From Terrimesophilobacter bigeumensis (GTDB lineage Bacteria; Actinomycetota; Actinomycetes; Actinomycetales; Microbacteriaceae), in contig NZ_BAABAE010000001.1 of assembly GCF_039537265.1 (NCBI RefSeq), positions 248,001-312,000 of the forward strand: a stretch of 64,000 bases of DNA, read 5' to 3'. Position numbers and translations under genes: made by a program. The notes beneath the pieces are model-generated. The model had not been told where the DNA came from and made no database searches. It saw only the letters and a program-made list of their open reading frames with translations. This document shows, piece by piece, positions 20,613 to 28,752 of this stretch (positions are counted from its first letter, which is position 1; every line of letters begins with the position of its first letter).

Positions 20613-21560
20613 ATGGACTTCATCGGCACCATCCTCTGGCCCATCAAGTGGGCCATTGAGGCGATCCTCGTAGCGTTCCACTGGGTATTCACGAGCATCG
20701 GCATGGACAAGGACGATGGAACCACCTGGGTGCTCTCGATCGTGGGGCTCGTGCTCGTCGTCCGTGCGCTCCTGATCCCGATCTTCGTCCGCCAGATCAA
20801 GAGCCAGCGGAAGATGCTCGAGGTGGCCCCGCACCTCAAGAAGATCCAGGACAAGTACAAGGGCAAGAAGGACCAGTTCTCCCGCGAGGCGATGTCTCGC
20901 GAGACGATGGAGATGTACAAGAAGACCGGGACGAACCCGCTCTCCTCCTGCCTCCCTCTTCTGCTCCAGATGCCGATCTTCTTCGGACTGTTCTCGGTGC
21001 TGCAGGATGCGCAGCACGAGAAGGTCGGTGTGGGTCTGCTGAATCTCGACCTGTCGAGGTCCTTCGGGGAGTCGATCTTCCTCGGAGCCCCGCTCAAGCT
21101 CGCTATCAGCACGGCGGACGGCAGCGTTCCCGTCATCATCATCGCCTCGATCATGGTCGTTCTCATGACCGCGTCGCAGTTCATCACGCAACTGCAGATC
21201 ATGTCCAAGAACCAGGCTCCGGAGACCAAGGCGAGCCCGATGTACAAGCAGCAGCGGATGCTGCTGTACGTGCTCCCCTTCGTCTTCCTCTTCTCCGGCT
21301 TCACCTTCCCGCTCGGCGTGATGTTCTACTGGCTCGTCTCCAACTTCTGGACGATGGCGCAGCAGTTCATCGTCATCCGGAACATGCCGACTCCCGGCAG
21401 CGAGGCGGCGCTCGCCCGTGAAGCACGCATGGCGAAGAGGAACCAGCGCCGCGGAATCACGATCGTCGAGGACGAGGCCCCCGAGGCTCCGGAACCGCCG
21501 AAGCCGACCCAGCGGACCCAGCCGGTCAATCCGAAGAACCGCAAAAAGAAGAAGAGGTAG
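20613..21560 (+). CDS. yidC: Membrane protein insertase YidC/OxaI
   Basis: This insertase integrates proteins into the cytoplasmic membrane. The 315-residue protein has the short Gram-positive OxaI layout of about five transmembrane helices. The positively charged cytoplasmic hairpin (KKIQDKYKGKKDQFSREAM) follows helix 1, and the LLQMPIFFGLF segment forms the core. The C-terminus is basic and ends KNRKKKKR. It belongs to the rpmH-rnpA-yidD-yidC-jag operon. Confidence 0.97.
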   Translation: MDFIGTILWPIKWAIEAILVAFHWVFTSIGMDKDDGTTWVLSIVGLVLVVRALLIPIFVRQIKSQRKMLEVAPHLKKIQDKYKGKKDQFSREAMSRETMEMYKKTGTNPLSSCLPLLLQMPIFFGLFSVLQDAQHEKVGVGLLNLDLSRSFGESIFLGAPLKLAISTADGSVPVIIIASIMVVLMTASQFITQLQIMSKNQAPETKASPMYKQQRMLLYVLPFVFLFSGFTFPLGVMFYWLVSNFWTMAQQFIVIRNMPTPGSEAALAREARMAKRNQRRGITIVEDEAPEAPEPPKPTQRTQPVNPKNRKKKKR

Positions 21561-21563
21561 CAG

Positions 21564-22109
21564 GTGTCCGAGCTCTCCCCCCAGGACGACAAGGTCGTCG
21601 AGGACGTCGACGCCCAGGAGCCGTCCCCATCGGCCGACCGTGAGCGCACCACCGCACAGCTCGAGGAAGAGGGCGATATCGCGGCCGACTACATCGAGGA
21701 GCTCCTCGATATCACGGATCTCGACGGTGACATCGACATCGACGCACGGGATGGTCGCGCCTACGTGTCCGTCAACTCCAGTCAGGACAGCAACCTTCGC
21801 CTCCTGTCGAAGCCGGAGACGGTGACCGCTCTCCAGGAGCTGGCCCGGATCGCGGTCCAGGCGAAGACGGGTTCCTTCTCGCGGCTCATCCTTGACGTCG
21901 GCGGCTCCCGGGAGACGCGTGAGGCGGAGCTCGCCCGGCTCGTCGAGCGCGCGGCGGAGCGGCTCGAGGAAGGGGCGGCATCCGTTGCCCTTCCACCGAT
22001 GTCCTCGTACGAACGCAAGCTCGTGCACGACCTCGTCGCGGCGAAGGGGCTGACTTCGGAATCCGAGGGCGAAGGCCGGGACCGGCACACCGTCATCACG
22101 GCTGCCTAG
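21564..22109 (+). CDS. jag: Jag/KhpB RNA-binding protein
   Basis: The 181-residue protein starts with an acidic segment, then a KH-like domain (about 35-115) and an R3H domain (about 118-178) with the LPPMSSYERKLVH segment. It binds RNA, probably together with KhpA. The GTG start lies 3 bases after the yidC stop, indicating co-translation. Confidence 0.92.
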   Translation: MSELSPQDDKVVEDVDAQEPSPSADRERTTAQLEEEGDIAADYIEELLDITDLDGDIDIDARDGRAYVSVNSSQDSNLRLLSKPETVTALQELARIAVQAKTGSFSRLILDVGGSRETREAELARLVERAAERLEEGAASVALPPMSSYERKLVHDLVAAKGLTSESEGEGRDRHTVITAA

Positions 22110-22112
22110 AGA

Positions 22113-22128
22113 TGTTTCACGTGAAACG
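22113..22128 (+). promoter_or_regulatory. parS site (15 of 16 to consensus)
   Basis: TGTTTCACGTGAAACG, just after the jag stop, matches the ParB-binding palindrome except for the last base. Confidence 0.9.
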
Positions 22129-22170
22129 TCGACCGAGACGGTCGACGGCGCTGGCACGGCTTCGCCTGCT

Positions 22171-22194
22171 GCGAAGGCCAGAAGTGGCCTTCGC
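22171..22194 (+). terminator. Perfect 10-bp hairpin between jag and rsmG
   Basis: Arms 22171-22180 and 22185-22194 are perfectly complementary around a GAAG loop. The upstream CTTCGC at 22160-22165 can pair with the first arm instead, so two exclusive folds exist. No T-run follows. Confidence 0.55.
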
Positions 22195-22207
22195 TCCAAG
22201 CTCCAGC

Positions 22208-22223
22208 GCGTTCGCGTGAAACA
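22208..22223 (+). promoter_or_regulatory. Degenerate parS-like site
   Basis: GCGTTCGCGTGAAACA keeps the right half and matches the parS palindrome at 12 of 16 positions. It may be a decayed or weak site. Confidence 0.4.
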
Positions 22224-22239
22224 TCGAAGGAGTCGATAG

Positions 22240-22872
22240 ATGGATCACCCGACCGTAGAGCCCGAACCCGCACTTGCGGCGGAGCTCTTCGGCGACCGCA
22301 TCGAGCTTGCACGGAGGTACGCCGCCGATCTCGCCAAACGCGGCCCGGAACTCGGCCTCATCGGACCGCTCGAGCTTCCCCGCCTCTGGACCCGGCACAT
22401 CCTGAACTCGGCGCTCGTCGCCCCCCTGCTTCGGCCGGGTCGGGTCGGCGATGTCGGCAGCGGTGCCGGCCTCCCCGGTATCGTCCTCGCGATCGCACGA
22501 CCCGACGTCCACTTCATCCTCATCGAGCCGATGGAGCGCCGTGTGGAGTGGTTGCTTCAGGAGGTCGGCCGGCTCGGACTCGACGACGTCGAGGTGCTGA
22601 GGGCGCGAGCCGAGGAGGCGAAGCTCTCGCCGTTCCTCGACCAGGTCACCGCCCGGGCGGTGAGCGCGCTGTCGAAGCTCATCCCGATCACCGCACCGCT
22701 CGTACGATCGGGTGGAGAACTCCTCTTCCTCAAGGGCGCCAGCGTTGAGCGTGAGTTCGCGTCGGCCGAGAAGGCGATCCGCAAGGCGCATCTCGTGGAT
22801 GCCGAGATCCTGACCCTGGGCGAGGAGCTCGGCACGGAATCCACCAGAGTGTTTCGGGCTACAGTTGACTGA
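22240..22872 (+). CDS. rsmG: 16S rRNA (guanine-N7) methyltransferase RsmG
   Basis: This enzyme methylates G527 (E. coli numbering) of 16S rRNA; its loss gives low-level streptomycin resistance in other bacteria. The 210-residue protein has the SAM-binding motif VGDVGSGAGLPGIVLA and a LIEPMERRVEWL segment. ATG 22240 follows AAGGAG at a suitable distance. It lies between jag and parA, flanked by parS sites. Confidence 0.96.
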   Translation: MDHPTVEPEPALAAELFGDRIELARRYAADLAKRGPELGLIGPLELPRLWTRHILNSALVAPLLRPGRVGDVGSGAGLPGIVLAIARPDVHFILIEPMERRVEWLLQEVGRLGLDDVEVLRARAEEAKLSPFLDQVTARAVSALSKLIPITAPLVRSGGELLFLKGASVEREFASAEKAIRKAHLVDAEILTLGEELGTESTRVFRATVD

Positions 22873-22937
22873 CCGTCTGTGGCCGCCCGGCGGGCCGGCC
22901 CCACTCGCCGGCGCCGCCGAGCGGCCAGGCGAATCCC

Positions 22938-23882
22938 GTGATCGAACAACCGAGGTTTCACGTGAAACATCCTGAGAAGACCGACGAGGCCGAGACGCCG
23001 ATGACGGCCGACGAGACGACTCCCCTCGCCCGGGAACTCGCCGACCTGACCCGCCGCCGGCAGGCCCTGGCCGCACAGGAGCTTCCGCTGCCCGGTTCCA
23101 CTCGAGTGTTCACGGTCGCCAACCAGAAGGGCGGAGTCGGCAAGACCACCACGACGGTCAATCTCGCCGCAGCGCTCGCGCGGGCCGGGGCCAAAGTCCT
23201 CGTGATCGATCTCGACCCGCAGGGGAACGCGTCGACGGCGATCGGTGTGGAGCACAGGGCGGACACCGCGAGCGTATACGACGTCATCATCAACGACGAG
23301 CCGATGGCGGCGGTCGTGCAGGCGAGCCCCGAGTTCGGGACGCTGTACTGCGTTCCGGCCACCATCCACCTCGCCGGGGCCGAGATCGAGCTGGTCTCGC
23401 TCGTCGCCCGCGAACAGCGTCTGCGCACGGCTCTTGAGACCTTCCTCGAGGGCTCCCCCGAGCCGTACCACTACGTCTTCATCGACTGCCCGCCCTCGCT
23501 CGGCCTCCTGACCATCAACGCCTTCGTCGCGGCGACCGAGGTGCTCATCCCCATCCAGTGCGAGTACTACGCGCTCGAGGGGCTCAGCCAGCTTCTCTCC
23601 AACATCCAGCTCATCGAGCGCCACCTGAATCCGGAACTCACGGTCTCCACGATCCTCATGACGATGTACGACTCGCGGACCAACCTTGCCAACCAGGTCG
23701 TGCAGGATGTCCGCGAACACTTCCCCGAACAGGTGCTCGACACGCTCATCCCGCGCTCGGTGCGGATCTCCGAGGCGCCGAGCTACGGGCAGAGCGTCAT
23801 CAGCTACGACACCAATTCATCCGGCTCCCTCTCCTACCGTGAGGCGGCCGCCGAGATCGCACACAGAGGGGCACCGCGCTGA
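22938..23882 (+). CDS. parA: Chromosome partitioning ATPase ParA (Soj)
   Basis: ParA is a nucleoid-binding ATPase that moves ParB-parS complexes. The 314-residue protein has the deviant Walker A KGGVGKTT at about 64-71, Walker A' VIDLDPQGNAS and Walker B FIDCPPS. The GTG start at 22938 makes a parS site part of the coding sequence (residues RFHVKH). An ATG at 23001 is possible but would omit it. It overlaps parB by 1 base. Confidence 0.95.
   Translation: MIEQPRFHVKHPEKTDEAETPMTADETTPLARELADLTRRRQALAAQELPLPGSTRVFTVANQKGGVGKTTTTVNLAAALARAGAKVLVIDLDPQGNASTAIGVEHRADTASVYDVIINDEPMAAVVQASPEFGTLYCVPATIHLAGAEIELVSLVAREQRLRTALETFLEGSPEPYHYVFIDCPPSLGLLTINAFVAATEVLIPIQCEYYALEGLSQLLSNIQLIERHLNPELTVSTILMTMYDSRTNLANQVVQDVREHFPEQVLDTLIPRSVRISEAPSYGQSVISYDTNSSGSLSYREAAAEIAHRGAPR
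22954..22969 (+). promoter_or_regulatory. parS site inside the 5' end of parA (15 of 16)
   Basis: GGTTTCACGTGAAACA differs from the consensus only at the first base and is read in frame as part of the ParA N-terminus. Confidence 0.9.
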
Positions 23883-24826
23883 TGGCCGCTGCGAAGAGAA
23901 CCGGACTCGGGCGCGGAATCGGCGCCCTCATCCCCACCGAGGAGGGAACCCCGGACCGCCCCGTCGATGTGTTCTTCCCGACCGGCGCGCGGGAGGGGCT
24001 CGTCTCGGTGCCGGGTGCGCGCCTGGCCAACATCTCCCCGGACGACATCATCCCGAACGCCGCCCAGCCGCGCACCGACTTCGTCAAGGAGAAGCTGGAT
24101 GAGCTGGTCGCCTCTATTCGCGAGGTCGGCGTCCTTCAGCCGGTCGTCGTACGCGCCATCGAAGGCGCGGCACCCGGAGAACCGAAGTACGAGCTCATCA
24201 TGGGCGAGCGGCGGCTGAGGGCGACCAAGCAGCTCGGGCTCGACACCATCCCGGCCGTCATCAAGAACACGGCCGACGAGGAGATGCTGCGCGACGCGCT
24301 CCTCGAGAACCTGCATCGTGCGGACCTCAACCCGCTGGAGGAGGCCTCGGCCTATCAGCAGCTCCTCGCCGACTTCGGCATCACGCAGGATCAGCTCGCG
24401 GGCCGCATCGGACGATCCCGACCACAGATCAGCAACACGCTGCGCCTGCTCAAGCTGCCGGCTTCGGTACAGAAGCGCGTCGCCTCCGGCGTGCTCAGCG
24501 CGGGCCACGCGCGAGCGGTGCTCGCTGCGGGGGACGATGCCGCCATGGAGCGGCTCGCCGACAAGATCGTCAACGAGGACCTCACCGTGCGCGGGGCCGA
24601 GGCGGCTGCCGGTCTCGTGTCCACCAAGCCTCCTCGTTCGGCCAGGCCGACGGCCGGGAAGCGCCAGGCTCAGCTCAACGAGATCGCCGAACGGCTCGGC
24701 GACCGTCTGAACACCCGGGTCAAGGTCTCGCTCGGGGCGAGTAAGGGCACGCTCACGATCGACTTCGCGTCGGTCGCCGACCTCAACCGCATCCTCGGTG
24801 AGTTGGGCGAGCCCGGATACTCCTAG
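23882..24826 (+). CDS. parB: Chromosome partitioning protein ParB (Spo0J)
   Basis: ParB is a CTP-dependent DNA clamp loaded at parS. The 314-residue protein has the GLGRGIGALIP N-terminus, the ParB/Srx motifs including GERRLRATK and ENLHRADLNPLEEA, a central helix-turn-helix (GRSRPQISNTLRLL) and a C-terminal dimerisation domain. It overlaps parA by one base. The transcript meets the ddl gene at a long inverted repeat. Confidence 0.97.
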   Translation: MAAAKRTGLGRGIGALIPTEEGTPDRPVDVFFPTGAREGLVSVPGARLANISPDDIIPNAAQPRTDFVKEKLDELVASIREVGVLQPVVVRAIEGAAPGEPKYELIMGERRLRATKQLGLDTIPAVIKNTADEEMLRDALLENLHRADLNPLEEASAYQQLLADFGITQDQLAGRIGRSRPQISNTLRLLKLPASVQKRVASGVLSAGHARAVLAAGDDAAMERLADKIVNEDLTVRGAEAAAGLVSTKPPRSARPTAGKRQAQLNEIAERLGDRLNTRVKVSLGASKGTLTIDFASVADLNRILGELGEPGYS

Positions 24827-24833
24827 GCCGCGT

Positions 24834-24929
24834 GTATCACGGGGCGGATTTCGAGTGACTTTCCCCTCGCTCTGGCAGTGAACGGAGCCGCCGCGACGGC
24901 AAAGTCACTCGAAATCCATCGCGTGATAC
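24834..24929. terminator. Long inverted repeat between convergent parB and ddl
   Basis: Arms 24834-24862 and 24901-24929 (29 bases each) pair at 26 positions and enclose a 38-base loop. The right arm ends in the ddl stop codon. A bidirectional terminator is the simplest reading, but the arms are far longer than usual. Confidence 0.65.
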
Positions 24930-25876
24930 TAGCGACGCGCGGCCTCGACGAGGGCACTGTAGATCCAGCCGAGGTCGTGGCCGGCCGCCTCGAGCGCCTG
25001 GGGCAGGAGCGAGGTCTCGGTGAGCCCCGGCACGACGTTGCACTCGAGGAACCAGGGAACGCCATCCGCATCCACCATGAAGTCGACGCGGGAGAGGTTC
25101 CCGAGACCGAGCGCCGTGTGCGCAGTGATGGCCGCTGAGGCGGCCCGCTCGGCCACCACGGCATCCAGCCTCGCCGGCGTGTAGAAACGCGTCTCGCCGG
25201 CGTTATAGCGGGCCTCGAAGCTGTACACGCCGGAGACCGGCTCGATCTCGACTGCGGGGAGGGCGACAGGGCCGTCGCCGGTGTCGATCACCCCGATCGC
25301 GACCTCGACGCCGGTGATCGCCGCCTCGACGATGGCGACGTCGCAGTAGGTGTAGGCGTCCACCATGGCGCGGGAGAGCTCATCGAGGTCCTTCACGATC
25401 GTGACGCCCTGTGCGGAGCCGCCCTGTGCCGGCTTGACGACGAGCGGTGGCCTCAGTGAGTCGGTGAGGGTTCCGAGCACTCGTGCGGCGCCCAGGTCGC
25501 GGAAGGCGTCGCGTGGGAGGGTGATGGAGCGCGGAGTCTGGAGACCGGCCCGCCCGATGATCGTCTTCGCGGTCGGCTTGTCCCAGGCCAGTCGGGCCGC
25601 GCCGGAGGCGGAGCCGATGAAGGGGATGCCGACGAACTCGAGGATCGCGTAGAGGGAGCCGTCCTCCCCGCTCGAGCCGTGCAGGACCGGCCAGATGACG
25701 TCGGGGGCGCTGGCGGCGATGTGGTCGAGGAGGGCGGCGTCCGGGTCGCGGAGCTCGACGGTGATGCCGTGCTCGGCAAGGGCGTCCGCGACGCGGCGCC
25801 CGGAGCGCAGGGAGACATCGCGCTCGTGGGAGATGCCTCCGGCGAGGACGAGGACTCGGGTGGGTGCGGTGCTCAT
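24929..25876 (-). CDS. ddl: D-alanine--D-alanine ligase family protein
   Basis: This ATP-grasp enzyme makes D-Ala-D-Ala for peptidoglycan. The 315-residue protein has the N-terminal GGISHERDVSLRSG motif, the ATP-grasp segment LVVKPAQGGSAQGV and the C-terminal LECNVVPGLTETSLLPQ motif. It is slightly shorter than typical Ddl (about 330-370) and may be a second paralogue. It starts 7 bases after the aminotransferase stop. Confidence 0.88.
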   Translation of the reverse strand: MSTAPTRVLVLAGGISHERDVSLRSGRRVADALAEHGITVELRDPDAALLDHIAASAPDVIWPVLHGSSGEDGSLYAILEFVGIPFIGSASGAARLAWDKPTAKTIIGRAGLQTPRSITLPRDAFRDLGAARVLGTLTDSLRPPLVVKPAQGGSAQGVTIVKDLDELSRAMVDAYTYCDVAIVEAAITGVEVAIGVIDTGDGPVALPAVEIEPVSGVYSFEARYNAGETRFYTPARLDAVVAERAASAAITAHTALGLGNLSRVDFMVDADGVPWFLECNVVPGLTETSLLPQALEAAGHDLGWIYSALVEAARR

Positions 25877-25883
25877 GTCGGTG

Positions 25884-27194
25884 CTAGCCGAGGTTCGGCG
25901 GTGGACTCGTGACGTTCCGCTCGGCTGTGATCCGGGTGAGCGGTCCGGTCTGGGAGAAGGTGTCAAGCAACTCGAGCTCCCCCGTGATGACCGAGGAGAG
26001 GCGCCGGATGCCCTCCCGGATGAATTCGGGGGTGGGATAGCAGAAGGACAACCGGATGTTGTTACGGCCATTGCCATCCGCGTAGAAGGCGGTTCCCGGA
26101 GTGTAGGCGACGAGCTGTTTGACCGCACGGGGCAGCATCGACTTCGCGTCGACCTGTTCTGGGAGGTTGAGCCAGACGTAGAAACCGCCGTTCGGTATGG
26201 TCCAGCTGAGTTTCGGCAGGTATTCGGCGAGGGCGGAGAGCATGGCGTCCCTGCGTTCCCGGTAGACGCCGCGGAAGGTGTCGATTTGGGCCCTCCAGTC
26301 GGCGGAGGAAAGGTACTCGGAGATCACCAGCTGGGTGAAGGAGCTCGGGGAGAGCACGGCCGCTTCATTCGCTAAAATGAGCTTCTCTCTGATTGCGTGG
26401 GGTGCAAGTGCCCAGCCGACCCGGAAACCGGGGGCGAGCGTCTTCGAGAAGGTGCCGAGGTAGACCACACCATCCTTCTCGACCGACCGCATCGCGTGCG
26501 GGGGCGGGCCGTCGAAGTACAGCAGCCCGTACGGGTTGTCCTCGAGAACCAGGATGTCGTTCTCGCGGGCGATCTCGAGCAGTTCGAGGCGTCGCTCCCA
26601 GCTGAGGGTCACCCCGGCCGGGTTATTGAACGTCGGGACCGTGTAGAGCAGCTTGAGGCGCTTTCCGGCGGCTTTCAGCGCGGCGATCCGCTCGCGCAGA
26701 GCGGCAGGGATGAGCCCGTGCTCGTCCATCGGGACATGGCTGACCTCGGCCTGGAAGGACCGGAACACCACGAGCGCCGTGACATAGCTCGGCCCTTCGG
26801 CGAGTACGACGTCACCCGGGTCGAGGAAGAGCTTCGCGATGAGCTCGAGAGCGTGCTGCGAGCCGGTCGTGACGACGACATCGTCCACGCTGCCCCGGAT
26901 GCCCTCGAGCGCCATGACGTCGAGGATCTGCTCGCGCAGCTCCGGCGCCCCCTGCCCGGAGCCGTACTGGAGCGCCACCGGGCCGCGTTCGCGCATGAGG
27001 CGATCGATCGCGCTGGTCACGAGCTCGGTGGGGAGGGCGGAGACGAACGGCATTCCGCCGGCGAGCGAGACCACTTCGGGCCTCGACGCGACGGCGAACA
27101 GCGCGCGCACTTCGGAGGCGCTCAACCCCGTCGTACGCGCAGCGTAGTGCCCGTACCAGGGGTCGAGGTTGTTGCCCTCGCTCAGCCCGGCCAT
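25884..27194 (-). CDS. PLP-dependent class I/II aminotransferase (LysN/MocR catalytic type)
   Basis: The 436-residue protein has a fold type I aminotransferase core without an N-terminal DNA-binding domain. Visible motifs are GGMPF at about 47-51, YGSGQGAPELR, the NNPAG motif at about 190, EDNPYG and the PLP lysine Lys251 in GTFSKTLAPGFRVG. It resembles 2-aminoadipate or aromatic aminotransferases; the substrate is not determined. It is followed by ddl, and a leaderless-type promoter precedes it. Confidence 0.85.
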   Translation of the reverse strand: MAGLSEGNNLDPWYGHYAARTTGLSASEVRALFAVASRPEVVSLAGGMPFVSALPTELVTSAIDRLMRERGPVALQYGSGQGAPELREQILDVMALEGIRGSVDDVVVTTGSQHALELIAKLFLDPGDVVLAEGPSYVTALVVFRSFQAEVSHVPMDEHGLIPAALRERIAALKAAGKRLKLLYTVPTFNNPAGVTLSWERRLELLEIARENDILVLEDNPYGLLYFDGPPPHAMRSVEKDGVVYLGTFSKTLAPGFRVGWALAPHAIREKLILANEAAVLSPSSFTQLVISEYLSSADWRAQIDTFRGVYRERRDAMLSALAEYLPKLSWTIPNGGFYVWLNLPEQVDAKSMLPRAVKQLVAYTPGTAFYADGNGRNNIRLSFCYPTPEFIREGIRRLSSVITGELELLDTFSQTGPLTRITAERNVTSPPPNLG

Positions 27195-27200
27195 CCCTCA

Positions 27201-27206
27201 ACAATA
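27201..27206 (-). promoter_or_regulatory. -10 element of leaderless aminotransferase promoter
   Basis: TATTGT on the minus strand, 6 bases before the ATG. Confidence 0.5.
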
Positions 27207-27264
27207 ACGGGGTAGAAGTCCCGATTGCGCCGCCTCAGGGAGATCGTCCCGGGTCGACGTGACT

Positions 27265-27348
27265 GGAGGGCTGGGCGAAGACGTTTCGGGTCTCGGGTGT
27301 GGCGGGCGTTTACGGGCGGAGACCCGAAATGACTTCGCCCAGCCCTCC
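27265..27348. terminator. Long inverted repeat downstream of trxA
   Basis: Arms 27265-27294 and 27319-27348 (30 bases each) pair at 28 positions with a 24-base loop. It follows the trxA stop on the minus strand and probably ends the murJ-trxB-trxA transcript. Confidence 0.7.
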
Positions 27349-27367
27349 CCCCGAGGTGACCACGGAA

Positions 27368-27694
27368 CTACTTCAGGAAGTCAGCGAGCTGCGCCTCGAG
27401 CGCCGGCTTCGGCATCGCGCCGATGACGGTCTTGACGACCTCGCCGCCCTGATACACCTTCATCGCCGGGATCGACGTGATCTGGTACTTCATGGCGACC
27501 TGCGGATTGGCGTCCACATCCACCTTGACGAGCCGGATCTTGCCTTCGTTCTCCGACGCGATCTGGTCGAGGATGGGTGAGACGGCACGGCAGGGGCCGC
27601 ACCAGTCGGCCCAGAAGTCGACGAGGACGGGGGTCTCGGAGTTCAGGACCTCCTGCTCGAAGGTGGCATCGGTGACGTCGGTCGCTGTGGACAT
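27368..27694 (-). CDS. trxA: Thioredoxin
   Basis: This small dithiol oxidoreductase has 108 residues, with redox cysteines 32 and 35 in FWADWCGPC and the cis-proline segment TSIPAM. It is reduced by the thioredoxin reductase encoded 35 bases upstream. Confidence 0.97.
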   Translation of the reverse strand: MSTATDVTDATFEQEVLNSETPVLVDFWADWCGPCRAVSPILDQIASENEGKIRLVKVDVDANPQVAMKYQITSIPAMKVYQGGEVVKTVIGAMPKPALEAQLADFLK

Positions 27695-27729
27695 TGCTGG
27701 TTCTTCTCCTTCAGTGGTGGCGCCGGCGG

Positions 27730-28701
27730 TCAGGCCGGTACCGCGGTCGGTGTGGCGCTGGCCTCGGCCAGCAGGTCTTTGGGCAGTGACGCGAGGTAGT
27801 GCTCGGTGTCGAGTGCGGCCACGGTGCCCGAGCCGGCCGCGGTCACCGCCTGGCGGTAGGTGGGGTCGAGCACGTCGCCGGCCGCGAAAACGCCGGGGAT
27901 GTCGGTCTTCGAGGTGCGCCCGTCGACCTTGATCGTGCCCTCAGCGGTGAGCTCGAGCTGGCCGTGCACGAGGTGCACCCGGGGGTCGCTCCCGACGGCG
28001 ATGAACAGCCCATTGAGGTCGAGCGTGCTCTCGCCGCCGTCGACCGTGTCGCGCAGCACGACGTTCGTGACGAGGGCGTCGCCGTCGATCTTCTCGACCA
28101 CCTTGTTGAGCAGGAACTCGATCTTCGGGTTCTGCCGGGCACGCTCCTGCATGATCTCGGATGCCCGCAGCGTCTCGCTGCGGTGGATGATGTAGACCTT
28201 GCTCGCGAACCTGGTGAGGAAGGTGGCCTCCTCCATCGCGGAGTCTCCCCCGCCGACGACGGCGATGACCTTCTCCCGGAAGAAGAACCCGTCGCAGGTC
28301 GCACACCAGGAGACGCCGTGGCCGCTCAGGCGGTCCTCGCCCTCGACCCCGAGCTTGCGGTAGGCGGAGCCGGTCGCATAGATCACGGCGAGGGCCTCCT
28401 CGACCCTGCCCGACCCGAGCGTGACCTTCTTGACCTGGCCGTCGAGCTCGAGCTTCGTGACGTCGTCCAGCACGACCTCGGTGCCGAATCGCTCGGCCTG
28501 TGCCTGGAAGAGCCCCATGAGTTCCGGCCCCTGGACGCCTTCGGGGAAGCCCGGATAGTTCTCCACATCCGTCGTGTTCATGAGTTCGCCACCGGCTTCG
28601 ACCGAGCTCGCGATGAGCAGCGGAGAGAGGTTGGCGCGTGCGGCGTAGATCGCCGCAGTGTAGCCCGCAGGCCCGGAGCCGATGATGATGAGCTGGCGCA
28701 C
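27730..28701 (-). CDS. trxB: Thioredoxin-disulfide reductase
   Basis: This FAD/NADPH enzyme reduces thioredoxin. The protein has 323 residues from the GTG at 28701, with the FAD motif GSGPAGYTAAIYAARA at the N-terminus, redox CATC (133-136) and an NADPH motif GGGDSAMEEA. AGGGG lies about 10 bases before this GTG; an ATG at 28740 would add 13 residues without similarity to the usual start. It follows murJ and precedes trxA. Confidence 0.94.
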   Translation of the reverse strand: MRQLIIIGSGPAGYTAAIYAARANLSPLLIASSVEAGGELMNTTDVENYPGFPEGVQGPELMGLFQAQAERFGTEVVLDDVTKLELDGQVKKVTLGSGRVEEALAVIYATGSAYRKLGVEGEDRLSGHGVSWCATCDGFFFREKVIAVVGGGDSAMEEATFLTRFASKVYIIHRSETLRASEIMQERARQNPKIEFLLNKVVEKIDGDALVTNVVLRDTVDGGESTLDLNGLFIAVGSDPRVHLVHGQLELTAEGTIKVDGRTSKTDIPGVFAAGDVLDPTYRQAVTAAGSGTVAALDTEHYLASLPKDLLAEASATPTAVPA

Positions 28702-28752
28702 GTTGGAGATCCCCTTCACGTCGTACTGGCTACAACACATCCTATTCGGCGG

